A DNA stretch of 43,182 nt. Origin: Halioglobus sp. Lineage in GTDB: Bacteria > Pseudomonadota > Gammaproteobacteria > Pseudomonadales > Halieaceae. Shown here one piece after another: positions 1 through 8,660 of this stretch (the stretch's first letter is position 1; each line of letters opens with the position of its first letter). The translations under genes and the position numbers were made by a program. The stretch is taken from positions 2,324 to 45,505 of the forward strand of contig JAGRIH010000013.1 in assembly GCA_020443345.1 (NCBI GenBank), read 5' to 3'. The notes below the pieces were generated by a model. That model had not been told where the DNA came from. It was given only the letters and a program-made list of their open reading frames with translations, and ran no database searches.

Positions 1-19
1 CCAGCTGAGCTACGTAGCC
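1..19 (-). tRNA. tRNA-Met (elongator), 5' part only
   Basis: On the minus strand these bases read GGCTACGTAGCTCAGCTGG, the acceptor strand and D-arm start of elongator tRNA-Met; the E. coli tRNA begins almost identically. The rest, including the anticodon, lies outside the window, so the identity rests on the first 19 bases and on the neighbour: a tRNA-Met next to ychF is also found in Pseudomonas. Another tRNA with a similar 5' end cannot be fully excluded. Confidence 0.75.
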
Positions 20-27
20 ACATCGTG

Positions 28-47
28 AAGGAACCGCTTGGTTCCTT
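28..47 (-). other. perfect hairpin in the tRNA-Met 5' leader
   Basis: AAGGAACC and GGTTCCTT form a perfect 8-bp stem with a 4-base loop. It lies between the predicted tRNA promoter and the mature tRNA 5' end at 19, so it would be part of the precursor cut off by RNase P. No T-run follows, so it is not an intrinsic terminator. Confidence 0.5.
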
Positions 48-59
48 GAGAGGCCGCGA

Positions 60-88
60 ATTTTCCTTAAAATGCCCGGGCAAGTCAA
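60..88 (-). promoter_or_regulatory. sigma-70 type promoter for tRNA-Met
   Basis: On the minus strand a -35 box TTGACT (88-83) is followed by a 17-base spacer and a -10 box GAAAAT (65-60). The bases after the -10 are TCGCGGCC, a GC-rich discriminator typical of stringently controlled stable-RNA promoters. The -10 is imperfect. Confidence 0.5.
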
Positions 89-107
89 GGCTGATTTAGA
101 CTTGAAC

Positions 108-125
108 CCCGGACCTGGGTCCGGG
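108..125. repeat. GC-rich perfect hairpin downstream of ychF
   Basis: CCCGGAC and GTCCGGG form a 7-bp stem around CTGG. It lies downstream of ychF and just upstream of the tRNA promoter. No T-tract follows on either strand, so it is at best a weak terminator or a 3'-end stabiliser. The rest of 20-242 holds no gene I can support. Confidence 0.35.
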
Positions 126-242
126 AATCGAAAGCCCCTGGGGCGTTGCCGCGCGGGGTAGCAGGCCGGGGGGGCGGTGTTACCAAAGGCACTGGCGCCC
201 ACCTGTGGCGGGCGCGCAACAGTGTACACATCGGCGGGCCCG

Positions 243-1337
243 CTATACGTTGAAGCGAAAGTGCATGATATCCCCGTCCTGTACCACGTAGTCCTTGCCC
301 TCCAGTCGCCAGCGCCCGGCGTCCCTGGCGCCCTGTTCGCCGTTGTGTGCGATAAAGTCCTCGTAGCCGACCACCTCGGCGCGGATAAATCCTTTCTGGA
401 AGTCGGTATGGATGACCCCGGCAGCCTCCGGCGCGGTGGCCCCCACCCTGACTGTCCAGGCGCGCACTTCTTTGACGCCGGCGGTGAAGTAGGTGTGCAG
501 GTCCAGTAGCTGGTAGCCCGCGCGGATCACGCGGTCCAGACCCGGTTCGTCCATGCCCATGTCCTGCAGGAATTCCAGCCGTTCGGCATCGTCCAGTTCT
601 ACGATCTCGGATTCGAGTTTGTTGCAGATGGCTACAACCACGGCGTTTTCGCCGGCGGCAATCTCGCGCACGGTATCCAGGTGGGGGTTGTCCTGAAAAC
701 CGTCCTCGTCGACGTTGGCGATGTACATGGTGGGTTTGCTGGTCAGCAGAAACAGTTGTCCTGCCAGTGCCCGTTCGTTGGTATCCAGGTTCAGGGCGCG
801 CACCGGCAGTGCCTCGTTCAGATGGGGCAGCAGCTTGTTTTCCAGCAGCGCCTTCATCGCCACGGCTTCCCTGTCGCCGCCCTTGGCGGTGCGGGTGACC
901 TTTTGCAGCTGTTTTTCGCAGCTCTCGAGGTCCGCCAGCGCCAGTTCGGTGTTGATCACCTCGATGTCATTGCGCGGGTCGATGCGGTTGGCCACGTGAA
1001 TCACGTTGCCGTCCTCGAAACAGCGCACCACATGGGCGATGGCATCGGTTTCGCGGATATTGGCCAGGAACTGGTTGCCCAGACCCTCGCCTTTGGAAGC
1101 CCCCGCTACCAGCCCGGCGATATCGACGAACTCCATGGTCGTGGCGATGACGCGCTGGGGTTTGACTATTGCTGCAATCCTGTTCTGGCGCGGGTCGGGT
1201 ACCGGTACCACGCCGGCGTTGGGTTCGATGGTGCAGAACGGAAAGTTCTCTGCATCGATGCCCGCCCGGGTCAGGGCATTGAACAGGGTGGACTTGCCCA
1301 CGTTGGGCAGGCCGACGATGCCGCATTTGAAACCCAT
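243..1337 (-). CDS. ychF: redox-regulated ATPase YchF (OLA1 family)
   Basis: This 364-residue cytosolic P-loop NTPase of the Obg-related YchF/OLA1 family has the usual family length (about 363). Members bind ATP rather than GTP, associate with ribosomes and affect stress and oxidative responses. The G1 loop GLPNVGKST lies at residues 9-17. The guanine-recognition NKxD motif is replaced by NVDE near residue 208, the hallmark of ATP preference. A TGS domain forms the C-terminus and ends in the typical YVVQDGD and HFRFNV segments. The ATG at 1337 gives the family's normal N-terminus. The gene follows pth by 25 bases and is last in the prs-rplY-pth-ychF run. Identification is secure; its precise cellular role is unsettled across the family. 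Confidence 0.97.
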   Translation of the reverse strand: MGFKCGIVGLPNVGKSTLFNALTRAGIDAENFPFCTIEPNAGVVPVPDPRQNRIAAIVKPQRVIATTMEFVDIAGLVAGASKGEGLGNQFLANIRETDAIAHVVRCFEDGNVIHVANRIDPRNDIEVINTELALADLESCEKQLQKVTRTAKGGDREAVAMKALLENKLLPHLNEALPVRALNLDTNERALAGQLFLLTSKPTMYIANVDEDGFQDNPHLDTVREIAAGENAVVVAICNKLESEIVELDDAERLEFLQDMGMDEPGLDRVIRAGYQLLDLHTYFTAGVKEVRAWTVRVGATAPEAAGVIHTDFQKGFIRAEVVGYEDFIAHNGEQGARDAGRWRLEGKDYVVQDGDIMHFRFNV

Positions 1338-1362
1338 GTGAAAATCCTGTGATCAGTGTTGC

Positions 1363-1950
1363 TCAGTCGGCACAAAAACTGTGCAGGCGCGTCATCGCCC
1401 GGGTCTCGTCGCCGTCCAGTAGCAGGGGCAGGGAGGCGATGGCTTCATCGATGCTCGCATCGATGCGCTTGCGGTCTTCCGGCGCGGGAGGGGCCAGCAC
1501 ATAGCCGGTCACTTTGGAGGCGTGGCCGGGATGGCCGATGCCGATCCGCAGCCGGAAGAAGTTCTTGTCGTTGCCCAGGCAGGGCACGATGTCGCGCAGC
1601 CCATTGTGGCCGCCGTGCCCGCCGCCGCGCTTGAAGCGCGCCGTGCCCGGGGCAATGTCCAGTTCATCGTGTGCCACTAAAATCTCCTGCGGCGCAATTT
1701 TGTAGAACGAGGCCATGGCCGCCACGGACTTGCCGCTGCGGTTCATGAACGTGGTGGGAATGAGCAGGCGCAGATCGTGACCGGACAGGGTGAGCCGTCC
1801 GGTCAGCCCGAAGAACCTGGATTCCTCCTGCAATGTCGCACCGCCCTGACGGGCCAGTTCCTCGGCGAAGTCGGCGCCGGCGTTGTGCCGGGTACCCCGG
1901 TATTCCCCACCGGGGTTGCCCAGGCCGACGACCAGTTTGATTGCTGTCAC
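1363..1950 (-). CDS. pth: peptidyl-tRNA hydrolase
   Basis: Pth cleaves the ester bond of peptidyl-tRNAs that fall off the ribosome, freeing tRNA for reuse; it is a cytosolic, usually essential enzyme. The 195-residue protein has the family length. The signature [17 protein letters not shown] spans residues 9-25 and includes Asn12 and the catalytic His22. The FMNRSG motif is at 68-73, and Asp95 lies in AHDELD. The start is GTG at 1950, 26 bases after the rplY stop, and no nearby ATG would give the normal N-terminus. The rplY-pth-ychF order is standard for gammaproteobacteria and fits one translation-related operon. Confidence 0.96.
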   Translation of the reverse strand: MTAIKLVVGLGNPGGEYRGTRHNAGADFAEELARQGGATLQEESRFFGLTGRLTLSGHDLRLLIPTTFMNRSGKSVAAMASFYKIAPQEILVAHDELDIAPGTARFKRGGGHGGHNGLRDIVPCLGNDKNFFRLRIGIGHPGHASKVTGYVLAPPAPEDRKRIDASIDEAIASLPLLLDGDETRAMTRLHSFCAD

Positions 1951-1976
1951 TGCGGATAGCGCCTGTCGCGAAACGC

Positions 1977-2645
1977 TCAGTCCTCGCTATCTTCTGCGGG
2001 CGCGTCCTCCGCCGCGGCGGCGGCTTCGTCCCCGGCAGGCTCCTGCTCATCGTCGCTGGCACCTCGGGGTGCAATGACGGAAGCGATGGCCAGGTCGTGG
2101 TCTTCGCCCAGTGCCAGGGCAACCGAGCTGACGCCGGCAGGCAGCGTGATTTCTGACAGGTGTATGATCTGCCCGGTCGTTACGTTCAGCATATCCACTT
2201 CGATGTATTCGGGAATGTCGCCGGGCAGGCACTGCACTTCAATGTCGGTGGCCTGGTGCTGGATAATGCCGCCCTGCACCTTCACGCCGTGGCACTTTGC
2301 TTCGTTGATGAAGTGAATGGGCACGTGTACCTTGATGACTTTCTTGTCGTCGATGCGCAGGAAGTCCACGTGCATCACGCTGTTGCGTGCGGGGTGGCGC
2401 TGCAGGTCCTTGAGGATCGCCTTCTGCTTGTCCTGGCCCACGGTAACCGTCAGCACATGCGAGTAGAACGCCTCGTTTTCCAGCGCCTTTTCCAGATCCT
2501 TGCGAATCAGCGTCAGGGGCTGCGGCTGTTTATCGCCGCCATAGATAATGGCCGGGATCTGGTCGGCGGAGCGACGCAGGCGGCGGCTCGCACCTTTCCC
2601 CGTGTCCTCGCGCACTTCTGCTTGTACTTCAAACTGGTCAGACAT
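1977..2645 (-). CDS. rplY: 50S ribosomal protein L25 (long, Ctc type)
   Basis: L25 binds 5S rRNA in the large subunit. At 222 residues this is the two-domain TL5/Ctc form, not the short 94-residue E. coli form. The N-terminal 5S-binding domain (about residues 3-95) contains [10 protein letters not shown] and the segment around HVDFLR. The C-terminal beta domain extends to about 195 and is followed by a very acidic, alanine-rich tail. I chose ATG 2645 over the upstream in-frame GTG 2651, because the purine-rich GAGGGAG sequence is better spaced for the ATG and MSDQFEVQ is a typical start. The gene follows prs after a 70-base gap holding palindromic repeats and is co-directional with pth and ychF. 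Confidence 0.95.
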   Translation of the reverse strand: MSDQFEVQAEVREDTGKGASRRLRRSADQIPAIIYGGDKQPQPLTLIRKDLEKALENEAFYSHVLTVTVGQDKQKAILKDLQRHPARNSVMHVDFLRIDDKKVIKVHVPIHFINEAKCHGVKVQGGIIQHQATDIEVQCLPGDIPEYIEVDMLNVTTGQIIHLSEITLPAGVSSVALALGEDHDLAIASVIAPRGASDDEQEPAGDEAAAAAEDAPAEDSED

Positions 2646-2667
2646 TGTCACGACTCCCTCGATAAAT

Positions 2668-2721
2668 CATTGCCTGGCCTGCGACCGGCGCGGCAATGGG
2701 CGGTTGTAAGCGCCGCTCCTA
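2668..2721 (-). repeat. REP-like palindromic segment between prs and rplY
   Basis: From the prs stop codon the minus strand reads TAGGAGCGGCGCTTACAACC, which resembles the GTAGGAGCGG core of Pseudomonas REP elements. Behind it a second stem, CATTGCC (2668-2674) with GGCAATG (2692-2698), closes around 17 bases. The elements may attenuate or stabilise the prs-rplY transcript. No second copy was found in this window, so the REP assignment is tentative. Confidence 0.35.
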
Positions 2722-3654
2722 CTGGAACAGCGCGCTGATGGATTCTTCGTTGGCGACCCTGCGCATGGATTCTGCCAGCAGGTCTGCGGTAGTAAGCTGG
2801 CGAATCTTGTCGACCGACCTGGCTTCCTCACCCAGCGGGATAGTGTCCGTAACCACCAGTTCATCGAGCTTTGATGTGCGCAGGTTTTCCAGTGCGTTGC
2901 CAGACAGTACCGCGTGCGTGCAGTAGGCGACCACTTTGGCCGCACCGCGCCCCTTGAGCGCGTCGGCGGCCTTGCACAGGGTGCCGGCCGTGTCGACCAG
3001 GTCGTCCACCAGCAGGCAGGTGCGCCCCTCCACTTCCCCGATTACGTTCATCACCCGGGCCTCGTTGGCGCGGGGGCGCCGCTTGTCGATGATGGCCAGA
3101 TCGGCGTCGTCCAATTGTTTGGCGATGGCCCTGGCGCGCACTACACCGCCGATATCGGGCGATACCACGATCAGATTTTCGTAAGCGCAGCTTACGATGT
3201 CGTCATTGAGTATCGGCGAGCCGTACACGTTATCCACCGGGCAGGCGAAGAAGCCCTGGATCTGCTCTGCGTGCAGGTCCATGGTCAATACCCGGTCCAC
3301 GCCCACGGTGACCATCATATCCGCCACCACTTTCGCCGTGATGGGCACCCGGGCGCTGCGCACCCGACGGTCCTGCCGGGCGTAGCCGAAATACGGTACG
3401 ACGGCAGTAATGCGCGATGCCGAGGCGCGGCGCAGGGCATCGATCATCACGATCAGTTCCATCAGGTTGTCATTGGTCGGCGCGCAGGTCGACTGCACCA
3501 CGAAAACGTCCTTGCCGCGCACGTTTTCATTCAGCTCCACGGCGATTTCGCCGTCGCTGAATTTGCCGACATCGGCTTTGCCCAGGGACAAATACAGGCG
3601 GTTGGCGACTTTCTGGGCCAGTTCCGGGTTGGCGTTGCCGGTAAAGACCATCAT
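2719..3654 (-). CDS. prs: ribose-phosphate pyrophosphokinase (PRPP synthase)
   Basis: Prs makes PRPP from ribose 5-phosphate and ATP, feeding purine, pyrimidine, NAD, histidine and tryptophan synthesis. The 311-residue class I enzyme matches E. coli Prs nearly end to end: [13 protein letters not shown] near residues 45-57, the [10 protein letters not shown] catalytic loop near 92-101, [17 protein letters not shown], and the PRPP-binding loop [14 protein letters not shown] near 215-228. The protein ends [10 protein letters not shown], as expected. An in-frame extension upstream to 3825 runs through the tRNA-Gln gene and is not coding. The real start is the double ATG at 3654/3651; no strong ribosome-binding site is visible. 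The gene lies just after the tRNA-Gln terminator, so it probably has its own promoter. Confidence 0.96.
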   Translation of the reverse strand: MMVFTGNANPELAQKVANRLYLSLGKADVGKFSDGEIAVELNENVRGKDVFVVQSTCAPTNDNLMELIVMIDALRRASASRITAVVPYFGYARQDRRVRSARVPITAKVVADMMVTVGVDRVLTMDLHAEQIQGFFACPVDNVYGSPILNDDIVSCAYENLIVVSPDIGGVVRARAIAKQLDDADLAIIDKRRPRANEARVMNVIGEVEGRTCLLVDDLVDTAGTLCKAADALKGRGAAKVVAYCTHAVLSGNALENLRTSKLDELVVTDTIPLGEEARSVDKIRQLTTADLLAESMRRVANEESISALFQ

Positions 3655-3706
3655 TTTTGAGGACACGCTGCTATACCCCGGCTTGCTGTGAAACTGTACC
3701 GCACAT

Positions 3707-3739
3707 AAAAAGAGCGCCATACACCTGGTGGTGTATGGC
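3707..3739 (-). terminator. intrinsic terminator after tRNA-Gln
   Basis: On the minus strand a perfect 10-bp stem, GCCATACACC with GGTGTATGGC (3739-3730 and 3725-3716), closes on a 4-base loop and is followed by GCTCTTTTTATG. It lies 10 bases after the tRNA-Gln CCA end and ahead of prs, so it would end tRNA transcription and separate it from prs. Confidence 0.8.
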
Positions 3740-3749
3740 ACTGGGTGCA

Positions 3750-3824
3750 TGGCTGGGGTGGGAGGATTCGAACCTCCGAATGCCGGGATCAAAACCCGGT
3801 GCCTTGCCGCTTGGCGACACCCCA
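3750..3824 (-). tRNA. tRNA-Gln (anticodon TTG)
   Basis: The minus strand begins TGGGGTGTCGCCAAGCGGCA and ends in CCCACCCCAGCCA, with an encoded CCA. It has a complete cloverleaf: acceptor TGGGGTG pairing with CACCCCA, D-loop with AAGCGGCAAGG, anticodon loop TTTTGAT giving TTG, and a T-arm with GGTTCGAATCC. The unusual first base U is characteristic of bacterial tRNA-Gln. The ispE/tRNA-Gln/prs arrangement is conserved in pseudomonads. Confidence 0.97.
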
Positions 3825-3838
3825 AAAAAATGTCTGGA

Positions 3839-4672
3839 TTAAGCTAGCGCGCCATACAGGGGCGACTCGTTTATGCCCCGCGCCACGATGGCGTTCAATC
3901 CCGGTGGCAATTGTCGCCGTGCCATCGCCGCCTGTGCCCGCGTGTCAAAGCTGGTGAATACACAGGCCCCGGTGCCGGTCAGTCTGGCCTCGCCAAACGC
4001 TGCCAGCAGCCGCAGTGCTTTATCCACTTCAGGGTAGAGACGGGCGACCAGCGCCTGGCAGTCGTTGCGGGAGTCGCCCCCAAAAAAGGCCGCTATTTTG
4101 ATGGGAGAGGTGTCGCGTGTCAATTGTCGGTGGGAAAAAATTTCCGCGGTGGGGATATGGCAAGGCGGCACCAGAATGAGAAACCAGCGCGGCGGCAGCG
4201 ACACCGGTGTGAGCAGATCCCCGGTGCCCTCGGCCCAGGCGCTGTGGCCGCCGACAAAAACGGGCACATCGGCGCCCAGTTGTGCGCCGAGGCGCTGCAG
4301 GCGCCCCCTGTCCAAACCGAGTTGCCACAGGTGATTGAGCGCCAGCAAGGTGGTCGCGGCATTGGAGCTGCCGCCACCCAGGCCGCCTCCGGCCGGGATG
4401 CGTTTGTGCAGGGTGATACGCGCACCCAGTGTCCCGCGTTGCAGCAGCCGGGCGGCCCGCACAATTAGATTGTCCCCTTCCGGGATATCCAGTTGGCTGC
4501 CGGCCAGGGTTATGGCGCCGCTGCGATTGGGGCTGAAGTGCAGTGTGTCGCCCCAGTCCAGCAGTTGAAACAGGGTCTGCAGGTTGTGATAACCGTCCGG
4601 GCGGCGACCGGTAATGTGCAGGAACAGGTTCAGTTTCGCCGGGGACAGCAGCGTCAGGGAGCTGGTTTTCAT
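3839..4672 (-). CDS. ispE: 4-diphosphocytidyl-2-C-methyl-D-erythritol kinase
   Basis: IspE is the ATP-dependent kinase of the non-mevalonate (MEP) isoprenoid pathway; it phosphorylates the 2-hydroxyl of CDP-methylerythritol. The 277-residue protein is a GHMP kinase of normal length. [20 protein letters not shown] (10-29) includes catalytic Lys13, the glycine-rich ATP loop [14 protein letters not shown] is at 93-106, and catalytic Asp135 lies in LGADVPVF. The C-terminal GHMP motif LTGTGACVF is present. Its ATG overlaps the lolB stop (ATGA), implying translational coupling. The gene ends 14 bases before the tRNA-Gln gene. Confidence 0.96.
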   Translation of the reverse strand: MKTSSLTLLSPAKLNLFLHITGRRPDGYHNLQTLFQLLDWGDTLHFSPNRSGAITLAGSQLDIPEGDNLIVRAARLLQRGTLGARITLHKRIPAGGGLGGGSSNAATTLLALNHLWQLGLDRGRLQRLGAQLGADVPVFVGGHSAWAEGTGDLLTPVSLPPRWFLILVPPCHIPTAEIFSHRQLTRDTSPIKIAAFFGGDSRNDCQALVARLYPEVDKALRLLAAFGEARLTGTGACVFTSFDTRAQAAMARRQLPPGLNAIVARGINESPLYGALA

Positions 4673-5271
4673 CCGGGCAGCACCTGCCAGTTGCTGATGA
4701 TCAGTCGCACGCTGGTGTCCCCGCGCCGGATGCGCAGCCGCGTGGGCAGGGCGAGGTCTTCAAACTGCCGGTAATGCTCGTAGTGGATTTCCCAGTCGTC
4801 CTGCAGCAGGGTGCGCGGCAGCGCGAGCACCGGATCCATTTCCAGACGCTGTACCGGCGATTGTGGCCAGGGCAGCCCTTTGAGCCAGTAGGGCAGGGCG
4901 GGCAGAGGCAGGTCCCAGCCGGTGCTGGAGGCCAGCGCGCCCGGCGTGGAGACGTCCCAGACGTGCAATTCGTCGCCCTGTTGCACCTCCATCTGCCGGC
5001 CGTCGCTGTAGATCGTCGCGCTGTTCAGCCCCATCGGGCCGCTCAGACGCAGGCGGGTCTGGGGTCCGTCCTGCCGCCAGTTCAGTGCAGCAGTTTCGGC
5101 TCGCTCAGCGCTGCGCAACGCCAGCTTGCCGCTGGCTTGCCAGTGCGTGAGTTGCTGCAGTCGGGCGCGGTGTTGCAGCCAGTCCAGCGGCGTGGGCGCG
5201 CGACTGATCGGTGTGCTGCAGCCGGTCAGAACCCATAGCAACAGCGCTGACCACAGAATGGTGGATCGCAC
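4669..5271 (-). CDS. lolB: outer-membrane lipoprotein insertion protein LolB
   Basis: LolB is itself a lipoprotein; it receives lipoproteins from periplasmic LolA and inserts them into the outer membrane. I start it at GTG 5271, which gives 200 residues with a signal peptide ending in the lipobox LTGC (Cys near residue 17). An in-frame extension to 5433 would hide this signal inside the upstream gene. The body has the family pattern: [11 protein letters not shown], then LRLSGPMG, the YSDGRQMEV strand, LPYWLKGLP and a C-terminal [11 protein letters not shown]. The GTG shares its first G with the TAG stop of the TPR gene. A TPR-lolB-ispE order is typical of pseudomonads. Confidence 0.94.
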   Translation of the reverse strand: MRSTILWSALLLWVLTGCSTPISRAPTPLDWLQHRARLQQLTHWQASGKLALRSAERAETAALNWRQDGPQTRLRLSGPMGLNSATIYSDGRQMEVQQGDELHVWDVSTPGALASSTGWDLPLPALPYWLKGLPWPQSPVQRLEMDPVLALPRTLLQDDWEIHYEHYRQFEDLALPTRLRIRRGDTSVRLIISNWQVLPG

Positions 5272-7031
5272 TAGCGGCGTTCTTTTGCGGTCGTCGCGCC
5301 GTGTGCACGCAGCAATTTGGCGCGCTCGACGCCCAGGCGCTGCAGCGTCTCGTTCAGCACGTGGTGGTCGGGGTCCTTGAGCAGCGCGCCCTGCCAGATG
5401 GCTGTCGCGGCATCGGTGTTGCCGATCGTCCACAGGACTTCGCCGAGGTGTGCGGCGACTTCCGGGTCGGGAAAGTCGGCGTAGGCGCGGGTCAGGTAGT
5501 CCAGCGCCTCCTCGTAGCGGCCGGTGTGAAACAGCACCCAGCCCATGCTGTCCAGAATCGCCGGTTCATCGGGTTCCAGCTCGAGCGCCCGGGTAATCAG
5601 CTCCAGCGCCTCCGTGTAGCGTTCGGTACGATTGGCCAGGGAGTAACCCAGCGCGTTGAGCACGGTGGCGTTGTCGGGTTCGCGGGCGAGAATGGCGCGC
5701 AAGTCGGATTCCATGGCGGTCAGGTCATCCTGCTGTTCACTGAGCATGGAACGCGCGTAGCGCAGGGAGGTGGAATCGGGGAGTTCCCGCAGTGCCTGGG
5801 TGAGTGTGTCGATCGCGGGTCCGGGCGCTCCGGACTGATTGAGTACATCGGCTTGCAAGGCGTAGAGCTGTTCGCGCTGCTGCGGATGTTGCTGGCGTTG
5901 TCGGTCAAACCAGGCGAGGCTCTCCTGCAACTGGCCCGCGCCGATCAGGATGCGGCCAATGCGCGCGTTGGCGCTGATGAACTCGCGGCCCCCGGCGACC
6001 AGTCTGAACTCGGCCAGCGCTGTGCGCAGATCTCCGGCGTCTTCCGCGATGCGCCCGAGATAGTAGTGCGCCTCGTCCATCCGCTGTTCCAGCGCCAGCA
6101 GTTGGCGCAGATAAGCGCCCGCCGCCAGATCGTCGCCGATCTCCCGGTTGATCAGGGCCAGCGACAGCAGCAGGTCGCCGTCGCGCGGCGACTGTGCGGA
6201 GAGCAACTCGAACTGGGCGCGCGCTGCGGAGATGTCGTGGGCGGTCAGCAGGCGGGCATACTGCAGGCGCAGTTGCGTACTATCGGGGTTGGCACGCAGC
6301 ACCCGTTCCAGCCTTGCAAAGGGTTGTTTGGCGCCGCGGGCCAGCAGTATCCTGGCTTCCAGCAGCAGGGCCTGGGGCTGCTCGGGTTCCAGTGCCAGCA
6401 CGTCGTCCAGCTTGTCCAGCGCCGCGGCATACTGTTCATACTCAGTGTGCAGCATGGCCTGTGTCAGCAGCAGCGAGGTGTTTGCGGGGAATTGTCCGGC
6501 CAGTTCGTCGATGCCGTGCTGTAATGCCTCCTGCTGCGCAAAGTCAAGATCATTGAAGCCGTTGAGCAGAGCAGGGAAGTTGGCCTCGCCTGTCTTGCGC
6601 TGGACCAGCGCCAGGTGCGGCAGCGCTTCCGGCCCGCGCCCCTGACGGACCAGCAGGGCCGCCAGGATGGAGTTGGCCTCGACGTTTTCCGGTTCCAGCT
6701 CTACCCACAGTCGCGAGGCCTGCAAGGCTTCGCGCTCGCGCTGCAGGAACTGGGTCAGATGCGTCGTGTGCGCACTGACGCCGGCATCGCGCAATACCTC
6801 AGCTTGCGTCATGTAGTTGTCCAGTGCTACATCGTAGGCCCGGCGGCGCAGGGCAAATTCCGCCACCAGCAGCGGATACAGGCTGTCCGCAGGAAACGCC
6901 CGCTCCGGCGCTTTGGATGCGGGTTTTTGCGGTTCGTCGGCGGCCGCCGGGGCGACCGCGGTCCGGGATGCGGGACTGGTGCAGGCGCTCAACAGCGCAT
7001 AGCAGGTGGCAATCAGAAACAGGCGCAGCAT
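5271..7031 (-). CDS. tetratricopeptide-repeat lipoprotein
   Basis: The 586-residue protein carries a lipoprotein signal, MLRLFLIATCYALLSAC, with the lipidated cysteine at residue 17 followed by a Ser/Pro/Ala-rich linker. Most of the rest is helical TPR repeats; clear units include YYLGRIAEDAGDLRTALAEF, LNALGYSLANRTERYTEALE, LDSMGWVLFHTGRYEEALDY and VAAHLGEVLWTIGNTDAATA. It is therefore probably an outer-membrane-anchored periplasmic scaffold. A homologous TPR gene occupies the same place beside lolB in Pseudomonas, but I know of no established function. It is first in the minus-strand run and divergent from hemA across 264 bases; lolB overlaps its stop. Confidence 0.88.
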   Translation of the reverse strand: MLRLFLIATCYALLSACTSPASRTAVAPAAADEPQKPASKAPERAFPADSLYPLLVAEFALRRRAYDVALDNYMTQAEVLRDAGVSAHTTHLTQFLQREREALQASRLWVELEPENVEANSILAALLVRQGRGPEALPHLALVQRKTGEANFPALLNGFNDLDFAQQEALQHGIDELAGQFPANTSLLLTQAMLHTEYEQYAAALDKLDDVLALEPEQPQALLLEARILLARGAKQPFARLERVLRANPDSTQLRLQYARLLTAHDISAARAQFELLSAQSPRDGDLLLSLALINREIGDDLAAGAYLRQLLALEQRMDEAHYYLGRIAEDAGDLRTALAEFRLVAGGREFISANARIGRILIGAGQLQESLAWFDRQRQQHPQQREQLYALQADVLNQSGAPGPAIDTLTQALRELPDSTSLRYARSMLSEQQDDLTAMESDLRAILAREPDNATVLNALGYSLANRTERYTEALELITRALELEPDEPAILDSMGWVLFHTGRYEEALDYLTRAYADFPDPEVAAHLGEVLWTIGNTDAATAIWQGALLKDPDHHVLNETLQRLGVERAKLLRAHGATTAKERR

Positions 7032-7181
7032 AGTGGGTGACAGGACGTGGAACCGGATCGTTGACAGCCGCTATGATGACACAGACCGTAGCTGAAACCC
7101 ACAGGGGCGGACCGGCGTGCCACAGGGCGCGAGAGGCGGGTCTGTGGCGGCGCAGCAGCCGCTGTCATTCGACAGACAACT

Positions 7182-7208
7182 TGTTAAAATCAGGGGAATT
7201 TTTTAACA
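7182..7208. promoter_or_regulatory. inverted repeat upstream of hemA (possible operator)
   Basis: TGTTAAAA (7182-7189) and TTTTAACA (7201-7208) are perfect 8-bp inverted arms separated by 11 bases. They lie 88 bases before the hemA ATG in the divergent TPR/hemA region. The TTGTTA at 7181-7186 could also be a weak -35 box. The arrangement suits a dimeric regulator, but none can be named from the sequence. The remainder of 7032-7295 shows no gene. Confidence 0.4.
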
Positions 7209-7295
7209 GTTATGCTAAGGTGCGCCGGCGTTGGGCGCCACGCCGGAGGTAACTGCCGGACCTCGCCGGAATGTCGCGGAGCAAACACTGCAGCC

Positions 7296-8660
7296 ATGAA
7301 CCTGATCGCCCTGGGAATCAACCACAATTCCGCCGCTGTCGAGGTGCGCGAGCGCGTGGCCTTCGCCCCCGAGCAGGTCAGCGAGGCGCTGGCCGATGCC
7401 TGTGAAGCGGTGCATCTGGAAGAGGTGGTTATTCTCTCCACCTGCAATCGAACGGAAGTGTATGCAATCGTGCCCGACGGCTGCCGCGCACCGGACAAAG
7501 CCCTGCGACTGATCGACTGGATCGCCAACTACCACCACCTCTCGGCGGACGAATTGCGCCGCTGCGCCTACCACCATGAAGACCGCGACGCTCTGCAACA
7601 CCTGGTTCAGGTAGCCAGCGGCCTGGACTCTATGGTGTTGGGTGAGCCGCAGATATTCGGACAGCTCAAGTCCGCGTTCTCGGTGGCGGCACAGTCGGGC
7701 ACAGTGGGCACAGAGCTGGGCCGCCTGTTTCCACGGGTGTTCGCCATCGCCAAGCGCGTGCGTACCGACACCGCCATCGGCGAAAACCCGGTGTCAGTCG
7801 CCTATGCCGCGGTCAATCTGGCGGGCCATATCTTTGCCGAGCTGGGGCGCTGTAATGCCTTGCTGGTGGGTGCCGGTGAAACCATCGAACTGGTTGCCCG
7901 GCACCTGCTCGAAGCCGGGGTGCGGCGCATCGTGATCGCCAATCGCACCCTGGGCCGGGCGCGCGAACTGGCGCAGAAGTTTGGTGCCGAGGCAGTGCTG
8001 CTGGCCGAGATACCCGAGCAACTACTGGATGCGGATATCGTGATTACCTCCACCGCCAGCCAATTGCCGATTCTCGGCAAGGGTGCGGTGGAGCAGGCCC
8101 TGAAGTCGCGCAAGCACCGACCCTACCTGATGGTGGACATCGCCGTACCGCGCGATATCGAGACCCAGGTGGGCGATTTGCGCGATGTCTATCTCTACAG
8201 CGTCGACGACCTGCGTGAAATCGTCGATCAGAACCTGATGCACCGCCGCAACGAAGCGCGCAAGGCAGATCTGATCATCGCCGAGGGCGTGCGGCAGTAC
8301 CTGGAAGAGATGCGCAGCCTCGACGCGGTGGATTCGGTCAGGGAGTACCGGCAGATGGCGGAGCGGCTGCGCGAGCGGGAACTGCAGCGTGCGCTGCGCG
8401 CTCTGGCCCGGGGTGAAGACCCGCAGCAGGTGGTGGCGCAGTTGGCCCGCTCGGTTACCAACAAGTTGATTCACGCGCCCACCGCGGGTCTCAAGCAGGC
8501 CAGCGCCGAGGGGCGCCAGGACCTGCTGGCCGGGGCGCGCCGACTGCTGGGCCTGGACGCCGCAGCACGAACCGATGCCCCGGGCGATACACAGGATCCC
8601 GAACTGGAGCCGCGCACCGCCCCGGGCAACCGGCCCGCAACCGGGCGAACCCTGCAGTGA
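7296..8660 (+). CDS. hemA: glutamyl-tRNA reductase
   Basis: HemA makes glutamate-1-semialdehyde from Glu-tRNA with NADPH, the first committed step of tetrapyrrole synthesis by the C5 pathway. The 454-residue protein starts at ATG 7296; the in-frame extension to 7212 lacks homology. The catalytic nucleophile Cys50 lies in [11 protein letters not shown]. The motif [17 protein letters not shown] follows near residue 110, then the NADPH-binding segment [17 protein letters not shown], and [10 protein letters not shown] near 276. The dimerisation helices are at the C-terminus. It is the first gene of hemA-prfA-prmC-moeB, and its stop overlaps the prfA start. Identification is secure. Confidence 0.97.
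   Translation: MNLIALGINHNSAAVEVRERVAFAPEQVSEALADACEAVHLEEVVILSTCNRTEVYAIVPDGCRAPDKALRLIDWIANYHHLSADELRRCAYHHEDRDALQHLVQVASGLDSMVLGEPQIFGQLKSAFSVAAQSGTVGTELGRLFPRVFAIAKRVRTDTAIGENPVSVAYAAVNLAGHIFAELGRCNALLVGAGETIELVARHLLEAGVRRIVIANRTLGRARELAQKFGAEAVLLAEIPEQLLDADIVITSTASQLPILGKGAVEQALKSRKHRPYLMVDIAVPRDIETQVGDLRDVYLYSVDDLREIVDQNLMHRRNEARKADLIIAEGVRQYLEEMRSLDAVDSVREYRQMAERLRERELQRALRALARGEDPQQVVAQLARSVTNKLIHAPTAGLKQASAEGRQDLLAGARRLLGLDAAARTDAPGDTQDPELEPRTAPGNRPATGRTLQ

Noticed and set aside
2719-3825. A longer Prs starting at 3825
   Set aside because: The extra 57 codons read through the tRNA-Gln gene and its terminator; the PRPP synthase homology begins at 3654.
5211-6524. A 437-residue plus-strand frame opposite the TPR gene
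   Set aside because: Antisense shadow; no recognisable motifs, whereas the minus strand has clear TPR units.
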